Positions 1 through 10,623 of a stretch of 64,000 nucleotides of DNA are shown in pieces. Source of the stretch: Bemisia tabaci (Eukaryota; Arthropoda; Insecta; Hemiptera; Aleyrodidae); contig NC_092797.1 of assembly GCF_918797505.1 (NCBI RefSeq), positions 14,459,372 to 14,523,371 on the forward strand, in the 5' to 3' direction. Position 1 is the first letter of the stretch; the number at the start of each line of letters is the position of its first letter. Both the position numbers and the translations under genes were made by a program. Under the pieces are notes generated by a model. It was not told where the DNA came from. It saw only the letters and a program-made list of their open reading frames with translations, and searched no databases.

Positions 1-5
1 CTATT

Positions 6-34
6 CATAGTTCATTTTGGCCTAAATACGTCCA
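6..34. repeat. Family T hairpin MITE, right end only
   Basis: This resembles the right terminus of family T: a CATAGTTC motif followed by AATACGTCC. The same end is seen at 8430-8448 and near 24230-24250. The left part lies outside the window. Confidence 0.45.
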
Positions 35-94
35 GTTCGACGCATAAAAGTAGTATGCCGATAACTAAAGTGCGAAACTACTTATGTCTTTTGT

Positions 95-475
95 GATGTT
101 TTAACATTTTAGTTCCTATTTTATTTTTTCGAGGAAAAACAAGTCGACTTTACAGCTTGAAATTTTTACAGAATATTCTGCCAATGGGGAGGAAAAATTT
201 AGGAAGTTTTCGATGAATTACGTTGGCCAGTTTTATAAGGAAGGAGAATTTCGATGGATAAGGTGCAAAACAACGTATCTCCATTGCGATGTTTCAAAAT
301 TTCCGTTTTTATTTAATTAATTTGGGGAGAAACAAGGCAACTCAATGGTTTGAAATTTTTACAGAATATTCTGCAGACGGAGAGGGAAAACCGAGGAAAT
401 TTTCGATGAATTACGTTGAATAGTTTTTTAAAGAAACCATGAAGTATGACAGGAAGTTTGCAACGTTGCAATAGG
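95..475. repeat. Diverged tandem duplication, unit about 193 bp
   Basis: Two copies lie head to tail, starting near 95 and 288. Both contain GATGTTTYAAAATTT, then TTTGAAATTTTTACAGAATA (near 158 and 347), then TTTTCGATGAATTACGTTG. The copies differ by many substitutions and indels, so the duplication is old. No coding potential is seen. Confidence 0.55.
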
Positions 476-775
476 AGATACGTGATCTCGAAACTTAGCC
501 ATCGATATATGTCATTCAGCACGCTATGTAGGGAGATGCATCTATGAAAGAGCCAGAAATAAAGGTTCCTTTTGGCAAAATGTAGTTTAATCTGGGTTCA
601 ATCAGGAAAGGGCCTCGATTCATTTTACCACGGAGACCTGATATACACCAGTCACAGAGTAAACCAAAACTTTTGTGACCAGTCAAAGCCTTCTATAACC
701 CTCATTTTTTTGAAGTCTCCTTCATTCAGTGTGAAATGAATCAGTGTTTCTTACCACCTCATAACAGAGGACATA
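476..775. other. Non-coding, with a family H fragment
   Basis: No gene is seen. Positions 550-585 resemble the right end of family H (AGCCAGA, then TTTGGCAAAATGTAGT). The rest is unassigned AT-rich sequence. Confidence 0.4.
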
Positions 776-1509
776 CAGGGTGATCCAAAAATAGCCTATT
801 GCCAGCACCAAGCATGTAACTTTAAAAGAAAGAGACTTTAGACTTCTACAGACTTCAAATTTTGTGAGTGCTCCTGGGGTTAAAGAATATAACTTTTGGG
901 AACCTCCTTCATAAAAAAATAAAAATAAAATGGAGATGTTGCTTGCGTGAGGAATTTGCGATTTGACTGTTGATTCCAACGTAAAAGTTTGCGAGAGACA
1001 CGATGGTGCCACTGGTTTTCTCTGAAATCAACTCCCAAGCTCTGAAAAAGCTCTCAAGTTGAGGCAATAATGGAGGGGATATCCCATGCTATCCCGAGAG
1101 TCCACCTCCAAATAAAGACAAACTCTTCATGCAAAGATAGGGAACAAATACAGTAGCAAGGTTGCCGTGTGTTCAGTTTTGGAGTCCCCACATAAAGTGG
1201 CAGTCCTGTCAATGTATTTGCTCCCTACCTTTGCATGGAGAGTTTGTTTTGATGTAGAGGTGGACTCTCATGATAGCGTGGGATATCCCATCCATTTTGG
1301 TCTCAACTTGAGAGCTTTTTTTGAGCTTGGGAGTTGATTTCAGAGAAAACCAGTGGGACCATCGTGTTTCTCGCGAACTTTTACCTAGGAATCAACAGTC
1401 AAATCGCAAATCCCTCACTCATGCAACATCTCCAATGAAGGGATCGCCGTAACAAGAAGAAAGAGGCCTAGGAGTTAGTGAGGCGTCGCGGGACTTTAGG
1501 ATCACCCTG
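776..1509. mobile_element. Mariner-type TIR element with TA target, interrupted by family C
   Basis: The ends are CAGGGTGATCC at 776 and its inverse GGATCACCCTG at 1499-1509. Each is flanked by TA (774-775 and 1510-1511), the target duplication of the Tc1/mariner superfamily. No transposase is left. A family C copy (931-1434) sits inside, so this element is the older of the two. Superfamily assignment rests on the TA flanks and end sequence only. Confidence 0.55.
931..1434. mobile_element. Family C foldback MITE, copy 1
   Basis: This is a long imperfect palindrome of about 504 bp. The left end reads TGGAGATGTTGC, then GATTTGACTGTTGATT. The right end is its inverse, ending GCAACATCTCCA. Arms of roughly 200 bp share TTTTCTCTGAAATCAACTCC and a central AGGGAACAAATACA segment. 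It encodes nothing recognisable. Other copies are at 11540-12042 and 12586-13091. Confidence 0.8.
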
Positions 1510-1878
1510 TATGTTGCGCTAGAGCCGTGATTTTTCCCGAGGAAGTGGAGGAGAGGACGGGGGAGCGAAAACAAGTGGATGAGCGGGAAAAAAATAAAAA
1601 CCGGGGCTCGCCGGGGGCTCTTTTTTAGCAAGTTTGGCGGGGTTCGGGATTGGGGAGGAAAAAAGTTGCCGCCGCCGCGAGCGGGACACAGCTCACGTAT
1701 CCCGCGAGAGGACGAGTACGCCCGCCAAGTGTCAGCTCGGTTCAAACCGAGTCCTTCGTCTGATTTTCAATTTGCCATGCTAGTCTGGTCACTTCCTCTC
1801 ATTCTGCGCTCCTTTCCTTCGCCACGTTGCCGTCCGCTACTTAGCGAGCCAGTTTTAGTCATCCGAACGGGTCGACCA
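1510..1878. other. GC-rich unassigned segment
   Basis: GC content is clearly higher than in the flanks, with G- and A-rich runs at 1550-1690. A 118-codon open frame crosses it on the + strand and an overlapping 108-codon frame on the - strand. Neither shows a domain, and both look like chance frames in GC-rich DNA. Confidence 0.4.
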
Positions 1879-2237
1879 CACGGAGAAAAAAACTTCGTGC
1901 GTGGGACCCAAAGTTTCGGTCATATGGATCTCTGAAGTTTTCGGATTGAGCATCCGAACACTTAAGGTCCAGCTGCTCAGGTTTGGATCACACATCTGAA
2001 ACTTCAGTTCTTACATCTGAAGTACTTAGGTTTTCACATCCGAAAAACTTCAGTTCTCACATCTGAAAAACTTCGGTTCTAACATCTGAAGTACTTCAAA
2101 TGGAAGAACCGAAGTTTCAGATGTGTGATCCGAACCTCGACAGCTAGACCTAAAGTGTTTAGATGCTCAATCTGAGGACTTCAGAGATCCATATGACTTA
2201 AACTTCGGGTCCCACGCACGAAGTTTTTTCCTCCGTG
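1879..2237. mobile_element. Family G hairpin MITE
   Basis: Inverted ends of about 60 bp begin CACGGAGAAAAAAACTTCGT and end ACGAAGTTTTTTCCTCCGTG. Both include CATATGGATCTCTGAAG or its inverse. The centre holds degenerate repeats of CACATCTGAAAAACTTCGG with irregular spacing of about 20-35 bp. No coding frame is present. It lies almost directly against a family F copy (2240). Confidence 0.7.
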
Positions 2238-2239
2238 CA

Positions 2240-2510
2240 GCGGACTGATTATTGAAATCGATAGACAAAGCAATAGATAAAGAAGACAAAAAGGATATGG
2301 AGAGATCTTATTGGTAGAATCGGGTGGTTGCGATGGACAAAGGACGTAGGTAATGGACTAACTAACGGCATCCGACGGGAGACCCGATAGTTAGTCCATC
2401 ATTTACCCCTTTTGTCTAAATGAACCACCCATTTCAACCAATGGGATCACTCTATACTCCTCATGTCTTCTTTGTCTATAGCTTTGTTTATAAATTGATA
2501 ATCGGCCCGC
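2240..2510. mobile_element. Family F hairpin MITE, copy 1
   Basis: Inverted ends: GCGGACTGATTATTGAAAT at about 2239 and the inverse ATTGATAATCGGCCCGC at about 2494-2510. The two halves pair imperfectly across TTAGTCCAT or ATGGACTAA near 2355-2400. The same ends occur at 55490-55780 with better preserved arms. Confidence 0.65.
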
Positions 2511-2521
2511 AGGGCGGAGGC

Positions 2522-2891
2522 CGGAGGGTATGGATTCGATCCACATGAATCAGTCGAAAAATATATACGTGAATCCATCGACACTGAGTTGATGGACTAA
2601 TTATCAAAAAATCAGTGTCAATTCGAACGGACAATTAAAACGTGAACCGATCCGCGTTATTCGATCGAAAAACGCGTGATTCAATCGACAAATCAGTGAA
2701 ATGATCAGCAAACCCGAGAAGCGATCAGCAAACCAGTAAATCGAACGAAAAATCCATAAGCCGATCGCCAAACCCGTGAATTTATGGACAAAATCCTGGA
2801 ATCGATCGAAAAACCCGTAAATCACGCTCACGTCAACGATTCACGTTTTTATTTGTCGATCGAGTCATATCGATCGAATCCATACCCTCTG
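2522..2891. mobile_element. TIR element filled with about 24-bp degenerate repeats
   Basis: The inverted ends are GAGGGTATGGATTCGATC (2525) and GATCGAATCCATACCCTC (2873-2890). Between them a motif of the type AATCGATCGAAAAACCCGTG recurs roughly every 24 bp from about 2540 to 2860, with drift. It encodes no protein. It resembles a MITE whose interior is a short satellite. Confidence 0.6.
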
Positions 2892-5036
2892 ACCCGCGAA
2901 GGGAAACAAAAAAAAATTCCTAAGATGAAAAAACTTTTTGATTGAATTGATCTAACTACTTTTAGAAGATCGGTTCAATCAAAGGGTTCTTTCTCATGAG
3001 CCGTACGTCCGGTTTGACAAATTGAAAGTTTCGGGTCAATAAACCTCCCTACGAGAGTGTTTTAAACCCCAAGAGGTTTGACTGAAGTTCTTGATCGTTG
3101 GTTCGTCGTTTCTGAGATGAGAGAACAAAACTCAATTGCGATGTTTCGAATTGGCTTAATCCATGTAAGATTTTACAAAAATATGATTGAATAATTTTGG
3201 TCCATAATGTTGATTTTTGCGTGTAATCAAAAGAAAAGTCGGAGGAATTTTCAGGGAGAAATTCTCAGCAGTATTCCGAGTAAAAATATGATTTACCAGT
3301 GGAAATTCGGGAAAATTAACGTGTAGCCAATAATATCCTTTCGTCGGAGAAACTACAATTAGAGGCGGAATACCGCCATAAGTCATACTTCGAAAATGAA
3401 CTCATTTCAAATGAAGAATTTGCGATATGAAGTCATGTCGTAGTGAAAAAGCGTGTGCTCACAATCACTTCACAACTTCAAGGACCTAATTATACGACAA
3501 ATGACTAGGAAAAAAGTGTTAATATCATCAGTACACTTCGAGCTTTCATCCTCCCCCAGGAAAAAAGACCAACATTTTAGGCTCCTGTAACTATTCCACT
3601 ATGTAATTTTCCGGTAGAAAAATTACAGAAAAAATTTGGCAACACGGTAACTTCCTGTCTCGTTTCCGTCCTCCCACTCGGCTGGCTGTAAATCCGCCCA
3701 AACCAAGTAAAAGTACAGAGAAGTCCCATCCACTCTACTGCGATAAGCAAAAACCGCACAACTACAACCAATTATACTTAGGCGGTTCTGATCGTGAGCC
3801 AGAAAAGCTTATAACTCGGTCAAAATTTAGTTGATTTTTTTTTATCTTGCGTAATTGGACAGATTTTTCATTCCCACTGTCGAGCCTGTGTCTATCATTT
3901 CAACAGTCACCGAGAAGTCACGAGGGATGGTGAATCTTGAGAGCTGGTAACACTGGAATTTGTCCATTTGTATGTGTTTAGAACGATCGACACATATCGA
4001 AGCAGGCTGCTACGGCTAGAGTCAATTATTTGCAATAGATTAAAATGGAAGAACAACAGTGTGCAAGATTCGCCGCCATTGGTTTTCTTACATGAATTTG
4101 TTTTCATAGCATTGAATGAAATTGCGTAATAAGGAGTTGATTTCAGTCATTTTAATGTGACTATCGTGACTTTCTAGCCAGTTGACCTCTAAAATGTCAA
4201 TTCAAGCGGAAGTATCTCTTGCGCGCTACAGACCCACTGTCTCTCAAAATTTAAAAGAAAACTTCTTCAAAACCCCTCTCAAAATTGAATAAATTGCCGT
4301 ATAAAATTTGGCAACGGCCGAATGGTAATACGGTATTTTCTTCTTCTTGCGGCAGCACTGGACGGGGAATTTTTAGAAAAGGACTCCAAGCGGTACGGCA
4401 TGTCACATAAGGATTGATTTTAATTATAAGAACTTCATGTTGAGAACTCGCAAGAATTACATTTCTTTTGACAAACATGCTTAAAAAAGGGGTGAAAAGG
4501 AAGCCGAAGGAAGAGAATGAGCGAGTGAGGATAAAACGAATAAAACTCGCGTAAAAATTAGGGACTCCAGCGCGTTTCATCGAGACCGTAACTTAGACTC
4601 AGTAAGCATGAAAAGAGTTCTGCGGTCGGTATCCGTCGGTTTCTAAGGCACCTTTTTAATCATTTTCATCGTTATTTTTCAGATATTTTTCGCGGGTCTT
4701 TGATCTGCAACGACCGCGGCTCGGAGCAAATCGCGCCGCAAGCTGAAAATTGTTCCGGCAACTTTTCAACTTTCGCAATAAGCGCAATTTCAGCGACCGG
4801 GAACACCCGAAAGGCAATGAGCTGCCGCTCGGCAAAGACTTCCTTTTGAACGCTCTTATTTTATTTCATGTTTTACATTTATAGTTACTATTTTATTTCT
4901 ATCTCCCCAACTCCGTGCGTAAACATACAGACTCGATAAAAAATCTCGTTCCTCTGAAATATTGAATCCTCAGCGTTGATTGTGCAAAGCGGATCTGTGG
5001 ATAGTTAAAAATATTGAATCTCCGATACGCAATAAA
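2892..5036. other. Intergenic AT-rich sequence, no gene
   Basis: No supported gene. A family Q-like terminus (GGTTCGTCGTTTCTGAGATG) lies near 3099. Frames of 64-109 codons at 3156-3386, 3577-3771, 3907-4107 and 4251-4580 (all minus) show no domain and no clear splice context. The stretch 4690-4850 is more GC-rich but unassigned. Confidence 0.45.
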
Positions 5037-5482
5037 CACTGAAAAAGAATTCTCGGCGTTTTTACCAAGGTCCGTTGGTACCTTTACCATCTCACTTTTT
5101 TTTACCAATTATTGGTAATTTTACCAAGACAGACTGGTAAGCTTACCTAAAAGCCGGTATTTTTACTGTTTTTTTCAGGTAAGAATACCACTTTTATTGG
5201 TAATCGATTCCCGGTAACTTTGCCATTTTATCTCGGTAATTCTACCACAGTCGATAAAAAATATTGGCGTTTTTACCGGGGATCAGTAAAATTACCAAGA
5301 AAGTCAATAATTTTACCGAGATTTATCGGTAAAATTACCAATTCCATAAATGGTAATTCGGTAAAATTACCAATTCCATAAATGGTAATTTTACCAAGAA
5401 AAAACTGGGATCAAATAGAACCCTGAATTCTTGGTAATTTTACCCTTTTCTTGGTAAAAACACCGATATTTTTTTTTCAGTG
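5037..5482. mobile_element. Family E MITE, copy 1
   Basis: The terminal inverted repeats are CACTGAAAAAGAATTCTCGG and the inverse ending ATATTTTTTTTTCAGTG. The interior consists almost entirely of variants of TTGGTAATTTTACCAA and TTGGTAAAAACACC in both orientations, so the element is self-complementary at many registers. A second copy in the opposite orientation is at 16359-16773. Confidence 0.75.
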
Positions 5483-6318
5483 AATGTATTATAAAAGTCG
5501 AATCGTCCGTTTTGAATACAGCCCCTTCCCCGGTTTAAAAATTTCCTTTACACCCTTCGTATCGAATACCGAAAGTTCTGACGCTTTTTCCGCTACGAAT
5601 AATCTTTTAGCTCCCTAGAGAGTGGCTTTTCGGAGAAATAGATGATCTAGCGTCATGGAGGTTATAAGGGAAAGAGGACACAGGCGTTTCGAAAAGAGAG
5701 GAGAATTTTTTTTTCTGGAATAATTGGGTACGTTTACACGAGTTGCAAACTTCGGGAGTAAATAGGCATTGGACTTCAGTTCGTCTTAAAGCGCAATGCT
5801 AAATTTTTTATCAAATCCAGTCGATTGAATTTTTTATTGACTTTCGAAGTTGAGGTGCTCGTAAAAACGTAACGATTGATTCAATTACGAGAGTGCCGAT
5901 GAGAGAACCGAACCCTCTGTTATATGGAGTGTGCCACCAGAGCGTGTGAATGGAAACGACACTTCGCTCTTTCCTAATTCAATATCAAAATGACCGCGAC
6001 AAGGTTTTGCTAACGAATTCCTTGATTTTTGGTAAGCTCGAAACTATGCAATTTGCCATGTTGCAGGTTACTTTGAAAGGATGGACAATCAATGCGTCAA
6101 ATACAAGACGTCATGATGAACATCTATATCACAATCATTGTTGCCAGATACGGCTGCCCCCCCCCCCCTCTCGCCATTGAAACCAATGTAAAATATCCGC
6201 ATTTTATTCCACAATCTGGCAACCTTGATCGCGATACATCCGAACTAAAGGAGTGACAGGAAATCTCTCAATGCTGGCAATAAGAGCAGCTCGACATCTA
6301 TCGCTTCTCCTTCTCAGA
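5483..6318. other. Intergenic sequence, no gene
   Basis: No supported gene. A 76-codon + frame starting at 5950 ends in a C-homopolymer (around 6160) and is probably chance. Positions 6183-6242 (ATGTAAAATATCC, then GCAACCTTGATCG) recur near 39144-39200, marking an unnamed dispersed repeat. Confidence 0.4.
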
Positions 6319-6469
6319 GGCGGATCCAGCGATTTGACAACCCCGGTTCCATTTTAAACCTATGCTAAATAATCGATTCTTGTCGGAGCACCCAGCCCCA
6401 CCAAGAATCGATACATTTTCATAGGTTTAAATGTAAAAAAGACAATGTTGCCAGTTTGCTGGACCCGCC
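6319..6469. mobile_element. Family L hairpin MITE, copy 1
   Basis: The 151-bp hairpin has ends GGCGGATCCAGC and GCTGGACCCGCC. Internal AATCGATTCTTGTCGG and CCAAGAATCGAT pair near the centre, and TTTAAACCTATG pairs with CATAGGTTTAAA. Related copies are at 35935-36090 and near 63436-63722. Confidence 0.65.
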
Positions 6470-7149
6470 AATGCTCATTCTGATCTAACATCGATTTTGA
6501 TCCATAGCGCCACCAGTAAATCCATTACACTCTGACAGAGATCCACTGCTTGCCTCTAACTATAGAACCGATTGATACAAATGAAGTTTCAAAATTAAAA
6601 TTCTGTTTATTCCTCTCTCTTTCTCCTTCTCTTCTCTCTTTCGTCTTCATCAGTTGAGTGACAATACTTTCACAACCAACGATGCCTCGGAGGGACGAAA
6701 GGGTATAAAATGAGTTTCCTCAGCAGAGTAAAAGCATTTTTGAAATGAAATAAGTGTTCGGGACTTTTTATTTTTAGTAAGATTTAATAAAGCGTAGCAC
6801 TCAATTGCGGGCGGGAAGAGGGAGGAGGGAGGAAGAAAAATATACAATGTCCGGAGTTCAGCAAACAGCTAATGGGCACGGCGGCGCCCTCACCACCCTT
6901 CATCCCTTCATCTCTCTGCAATTTGTCCGTTTATCTGTGATTTTCAAGAGAAATTACGAGCATTCATGGGTCGAGTGTGTGATTGTTAACTTCTCGAAGC
7001 AATCAGATTGAAAAGTTGTGGTGGATAGAATTGAGACTAGCAATCTTTATCGAAACGTTGCTAAAATTACGAACCATTTCTTGCCACTTTTTCTCCTCCA
7101 AAAATATGATAAAAATGCGACACTTTCATTGCAAAACGGCCATCATTTA
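6470..7149. other. Intergenic sequence with a pyrimidine tract
   Basis: A CT-rich tract spans about 6610-6650, followed by GGGTATAAAATGAG near 6701, which matches a TATA box. No initiator or downstream coding exon can be tied to it. Frames of 65 and 68 codons here carry no domain. Confidence 0.35.
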
Positions 7150-7392
7150 GACCACGTTTAAAGCAGAAAGGATCCAAGCCACATCAGTTTTTGTCAAATT
7201 TAACCAGGCAATTTAATTATTTATAAGAGAACGTTTGTGCGGATTCCTTCGAAAATGTTTTGCTTCGTACTATGCAGAAAAGTCACTGAAATTTGCACAA
7301 AAATTCGCACAACCGTTTTCGTGTAAATTTTAAATTGCCCCATTTTTGGCAATGGCTGATGTGGTTTGGTTCCTTCCTGCTCAACGTGGTCC
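7150..7392. mobile_element. Family D MITE, copy 1
   Basis: The left end is GACCACGTTTAAAGCAGAAA, then CCAAGCCACATCAG. The right end is its inverse (CTGATGTGGTTTGGTTCCTT, then CTGCTCAACGTGGTCC). The body of about 243 bp contains AACGTTTGTGCGGATTCCTT, which pairs imperfectly with an internal inverse. It is non-coding. Five copies are in the window. Confidence 0.7.
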
Positions 7393-7514
7393 ATTTTTCG
7401 CAGTGATTTTTTGAAATTTTTAATATCATAGTAAAGAACTCACGACCGACTGAAGGTGCCCAACCGAGCCGTACCTGAAACAAATAAAGATATGATCAAT
7501 ATTAAACGTACTTA

Positions 7515-7543
7515 TGTTGTTGTTGTTGTTGTTGTTGTTGTTG
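7515..7543. repeat. (TGT)n microsatellite
   Basis: Nearly 10 uninterrupted TTG triplets. On the minus strand they would encode poly-Asn within a short frame that has no other support. Confidence 0.95.
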
Positions 7544-8034
7544 TATACATTTATGCTTAAATGATTAAAGTTAGAGTAGTTTGTATCAATATATGTGGTA
7601 TCATGGAATATTTTAAAACAACGCATCATCAATATTATTTACGCCCTTTAGATTCGTTTTCTTGCTCGTCGCAAAAACTGCAGGCTTTCAAACCCGCCTT
7701 GCTTTCATTTTTTAAAAGCACGTAAAACTCTGTCTTCTGATTAGATCCCTCAATGTTTAAAAATGTGTCGTTGTCGAGATGAGGAGGGTGCTCCATTTGA
7801 AGCTTGCAAAATTGACTCAGACATTTCAATTTTTTCAGAAGAATCAGGTTGTGCGATTTTATGTACAATATTTTGCTGATTTTGCTTTTAATCAGTGGAC
7901 AAAACAATCACATTTTCCGTTAAAAATGCCAGTGGCCAATTATATCCTGATATAAATAAAATTTGCGACTGAAAATGTCGCAACGTAAAAATGAAGTTAA
8001 TCTCTAATATCTACAAGACGACCGATTCGACTGC
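7544..8034. other. Intergenic sequence with one weak open frame
   Basis: A 90-codon minus-strand frame (7635-7907) is the only notable one. It has no recognised domain and no clear splice sites. Nothing else is seen. Confidence 0.35.
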
Positions 8035-8282
8035 CTTAAGCAGAAAGGACTCAAGTTACATGCATGAAGTACTCCCAAATATCATCGAACAATTGATTGT
8101 TTACAGGAGAACGGTTGCGTAAATTCCTCTAAGAATTTCAGGGAAGTTGCGTTACCTCATAGAGGAAACTCCCTGACACTTAGAAAATAATTCACACTAC
8201 CGTTCTTTCGTAAAAAATTAATTATCTGATGAAATTCGGCAATGGTTGATGTGGCTTAGTTCCTTTCTGCTTGTTGTGATCC
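8035..8282. mobile_element. Family D MITE, copy 2 (degenerate left end)
   Basis: It begins TTAAGCAGAAAGGACTCAAG and ends ATGTGGCTTAGTTCCTTTCT, then GCTTGTTGTGATCC. The internal AGAACGGTTGCGTAAATTCC corresponds to the conserved middle of the family. The left terminus has diverged more than the right. Confidence 0.6.
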
Positions 8283-8319
8283 AGTTGCAAGCCTGATCCA
8301 ATCAAAAGCCTGATTAATT

Positions 8320-8448
8320 AGACGTATTTCTGCCAAACTACTATGAAACTATGTGCAGTATGACATGAGCCCTGTTATGAATATATTTGCATGGGTCCCA
8401 GGGATCATATCTTAATACACATAGTTCCGTTTGGCAGAAATACGTCCA
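8320..8448. mobile_element. Family T hairpin MITE, copy 2
   Basis: The ends are GACGTATTTCTGCCAAAC and the inverse GTTTGGCAGAAATACGTC. The total is about 129 bp with a short unpaired centre. The related copy at 24173-24250 shares the CATAGTTCC motif next to the right end. Confidence 0.65.
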
Positions 8449-9137
8449 ATTTACGATGACGAACGTGCATTAATCAATGTTCTGATTTTAAACAAGCGGT
8501 TGGACACGATTCGTTCAAAGCAAACTACTCGACACGACGCGATAAAATCAATATTATAAAAATGTTATGTCTCTCATCTGTTGGTAGTATTCCGTGAGGC
8601 ACTGAGAGCGTGATCACGTTCCTCCACACAGTTTTTCACCCACTTGAAAGTAAATATTTGACGGCGAACAAATATTTTACCTTAATGGCCTTTATATTTG
8701 AAGCGCTGACTGCTTTTGCGGGAAAAATATTACCGATTTCAATTTCATAAATTCCCTCCTTTGTCTTCGGTTCAGCTTTTCAATGCGATACACCCCAAAG
8801 AGAGGTTTCAAACTAGCGACCAGACTTAAGCACGCATGTACATTCTGTTCATGTTACTGCTGCAAAAGCGAGATTTGCATTGAACAAACGGAACTATCAA
8901 CAAAATGATGGGAACTACTTGACCTTTTGATGCCCAAACCGGGTCAAATTGACCCGAGGCTTACTGAAAACACATACCCTGCGGGTTGAATGGGACCGGC
9001 ATGTACGAGCTTTGCATAAATATAGGTCTGCAAATACACCCCTAAAAAAGAATCAGACGTCAAATTGAAAAAAGGAACAAATCGGGTGTCTACACAGCCG
9101 AAGATATAAGAGACGTATTCGGGCCTCGTTTTTTAAT
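8449..9137. other. Intergenic sequence, no gene
   Basis: No coding or RNA gene is seen. The sequence is AT-rich with no long inverted repeat that I can follow. Confidence 0.4.
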
Positions 9138-9240
9138 GAGCATTGCAAATTCATGCCTCGCGCCATCGCGCCTTCAATTTTGCAGATGCAACACGGACAT
9201 CCATCAAGCACGAATAGTTGTATGTCTGCGCCGTCATCAC
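9138..9240 (-). repeat. Family N dispersed repeat, copy 1
   Basis: The reverse complement matches 15888-15990 over about 103 bp with few differences, including AACTATTCGTGCTTGATGGA and AAGGCGCGATGGCGCGAGGC. A weak third match starts near 44813. The 136- and 102-codon minus frames crossing it are therefore repeat-derived rather than host genes. Confidence 0.65.
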
Positions 9241-9839
9241 CTCGCTTCTTTTCCTTTGCTCTACTTCCACATCGCATTTGAACATGAACCGAAATTTCGG
9301 TTCGATAAACCGAATAGTCGGTATGATATGGAACACTGGAGGTTTGGTTAATATGATCAAACTTATTTTTAGTGTGTACTGCCTCACCAAGGTATAGAAT
9401 ACTTTGAGTAAGATATCCCCGACTCCACACCTTAAAACTAATACTCGGCTCATCGTCAAACACCGGGAAACATGCAGTATAAATTGGGTCTTAAAATAGA
9501 GAAAAAGGGAGATTTCTTGCCTCTTGGTGATTATTTTTCGATTTAGATGTTACTACCTTTTTTAATTATTTCACTACATTTGCCATGCGTTCCTCTGGAA
9601 ATCTATCTGACAGTTCGAAATTGAAATTGCAAACACACGTATATAGGATATCGACGCTGCAGACTTCCCGTCATTATTTTTTTTTTTAATGAAAAAAAAG
9701 GTCATTTCTTAAAAAATGCCCCGATTTTTTAAAATTTCAAGCAAAAAAGTTGCTTAATCTTCCTTGATAAAAAAAGAAGCAGATAATTTGAAACACCGTA
9801 AAGGGGATACGTCTTTTTGCCGCTTAGCCGCGACGAACT
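9241..9839. other. Intergenic, with family M-like fragment
   Basis: Positions 9285-9345 carry GAACCGAAATTTCGGTTC and GGTATGATATGGA, resembling family M at 36092-36267. No gene is seen in the rest. Confidence 0.4.
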
Positions 9840-10088
9840 CTGCCGTAAAGAAGAACGCCGTATGAACATTCGAGCGTTGCCAAATTTCCTTCGATAAAAT
9901 GTTCCTTTTTGAGGGAAATTATGAATATTTTTCCTTGAAATTTTCAGACACTTTCGATCAAATTACGATCAAAATTATCTGAGAAATTGGCAGAAAAATA
10001 TTTAAAAATTTTCCTGAAAATTAGCGATTCGCCAGGGTAACTTTGGCAACCCCTGAAGGCTCATAGGCGTTTTTCCTTAGCACGGCAG
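9840..10088. mobile_element. Family A MITE, copy 1
   Basis: The left end is CTGCCGTAAAGAAGAACGCC, then GTATGAACATTCGAGCGTTG. The right end is its inverse, ending TTTTTCCTTAGCACGGCAG. About 249 bp, AT-rich and non-coding. This is the best uninterrupted reference for the copy split by the large palindrome at 17086-23106. Confidence 0.75.
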
Positions 10089-10393
10089 AATTGTCCGATT
10101 GATCCAGGTGGAAAATTTCGAGGGCGTGTCGTTGATTTCTTTCGCTGAGCTTGTGAGTATTCTAGAGCCATTTGGCAGCAGGAAAGCGAGCTTTGAGAAT
10201 AGATAAGGGGAGAGGAGTCACAGACACCTTCCTAGTCCACCATGGACATAAATCATTTCTGTTCTGTCGCAGTGTCATCCGGGGTTGCTAGACAACCGCA
10301 AAATACAGATCTAATGTGTTGCGTGTTTCTTACGGCATGATACTGATGATACCAGAATATGCACACCACGCAGGTGGATTAGCGGTTTTAAAG
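10089..10393. other. Short unassigned spacer
   Basis: 305 bp between two MITEs with no open frame of note and no repeat match recognised. Confidence 0.35.
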
Positions 10394-10623
10394 CACTGGA
10401 AAAAAACAACACATTGGATCTAGAGTCCAGACTCTTAAAAACATCGACAAGAAAAAATACTCTTGATTCAATCGGATTTTTGCTTAAATCAAGAACCAAG
10501 CCTCTTAATTTGAGCGGATTTCCTTTTGATTTAAGCAAAACTCTGATTGAATCAAGAGTGTTTTTTCTTGTCAATGTTTTCAAGAGTCTGGACTCTAGAT
10601 CCAATGTGTTTTTTTTTCCACTG
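10394..10623. mobile_element. Family B hairpin MITE, copy 1
   Basis: A near-full-length palindrome of 230 bp. The left arm has CACTGGAAAAAA, then CATTGGATCTAGAGTCCAGA and ACTCTTGATTCAATCGGATT. The right arm is the inverse, ending TTTTTTTTTCCACTG. Overlapping frames read in both strands encode nearly the same peptide, a consequence of the palindrome and not evidence of a gene. Confidence 0.8.

Noticed and set aside
6701..6730. TATAAAA as a promoter
   Set aside because: No initiator or coding exon downstream. Such a match is expected by chance in AT-rich DNA.
7635..7907. 90-codon minus-strand frame as an exon
   Set aside because: No domain or strong splice sites, in repeat-dense AT-rich sequence.
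9053..9463. 136-codon minus-strand frame as a gene
   Set aside because: It overlaps a dispersed repeat (family N) and family M-like sequence. No domain.
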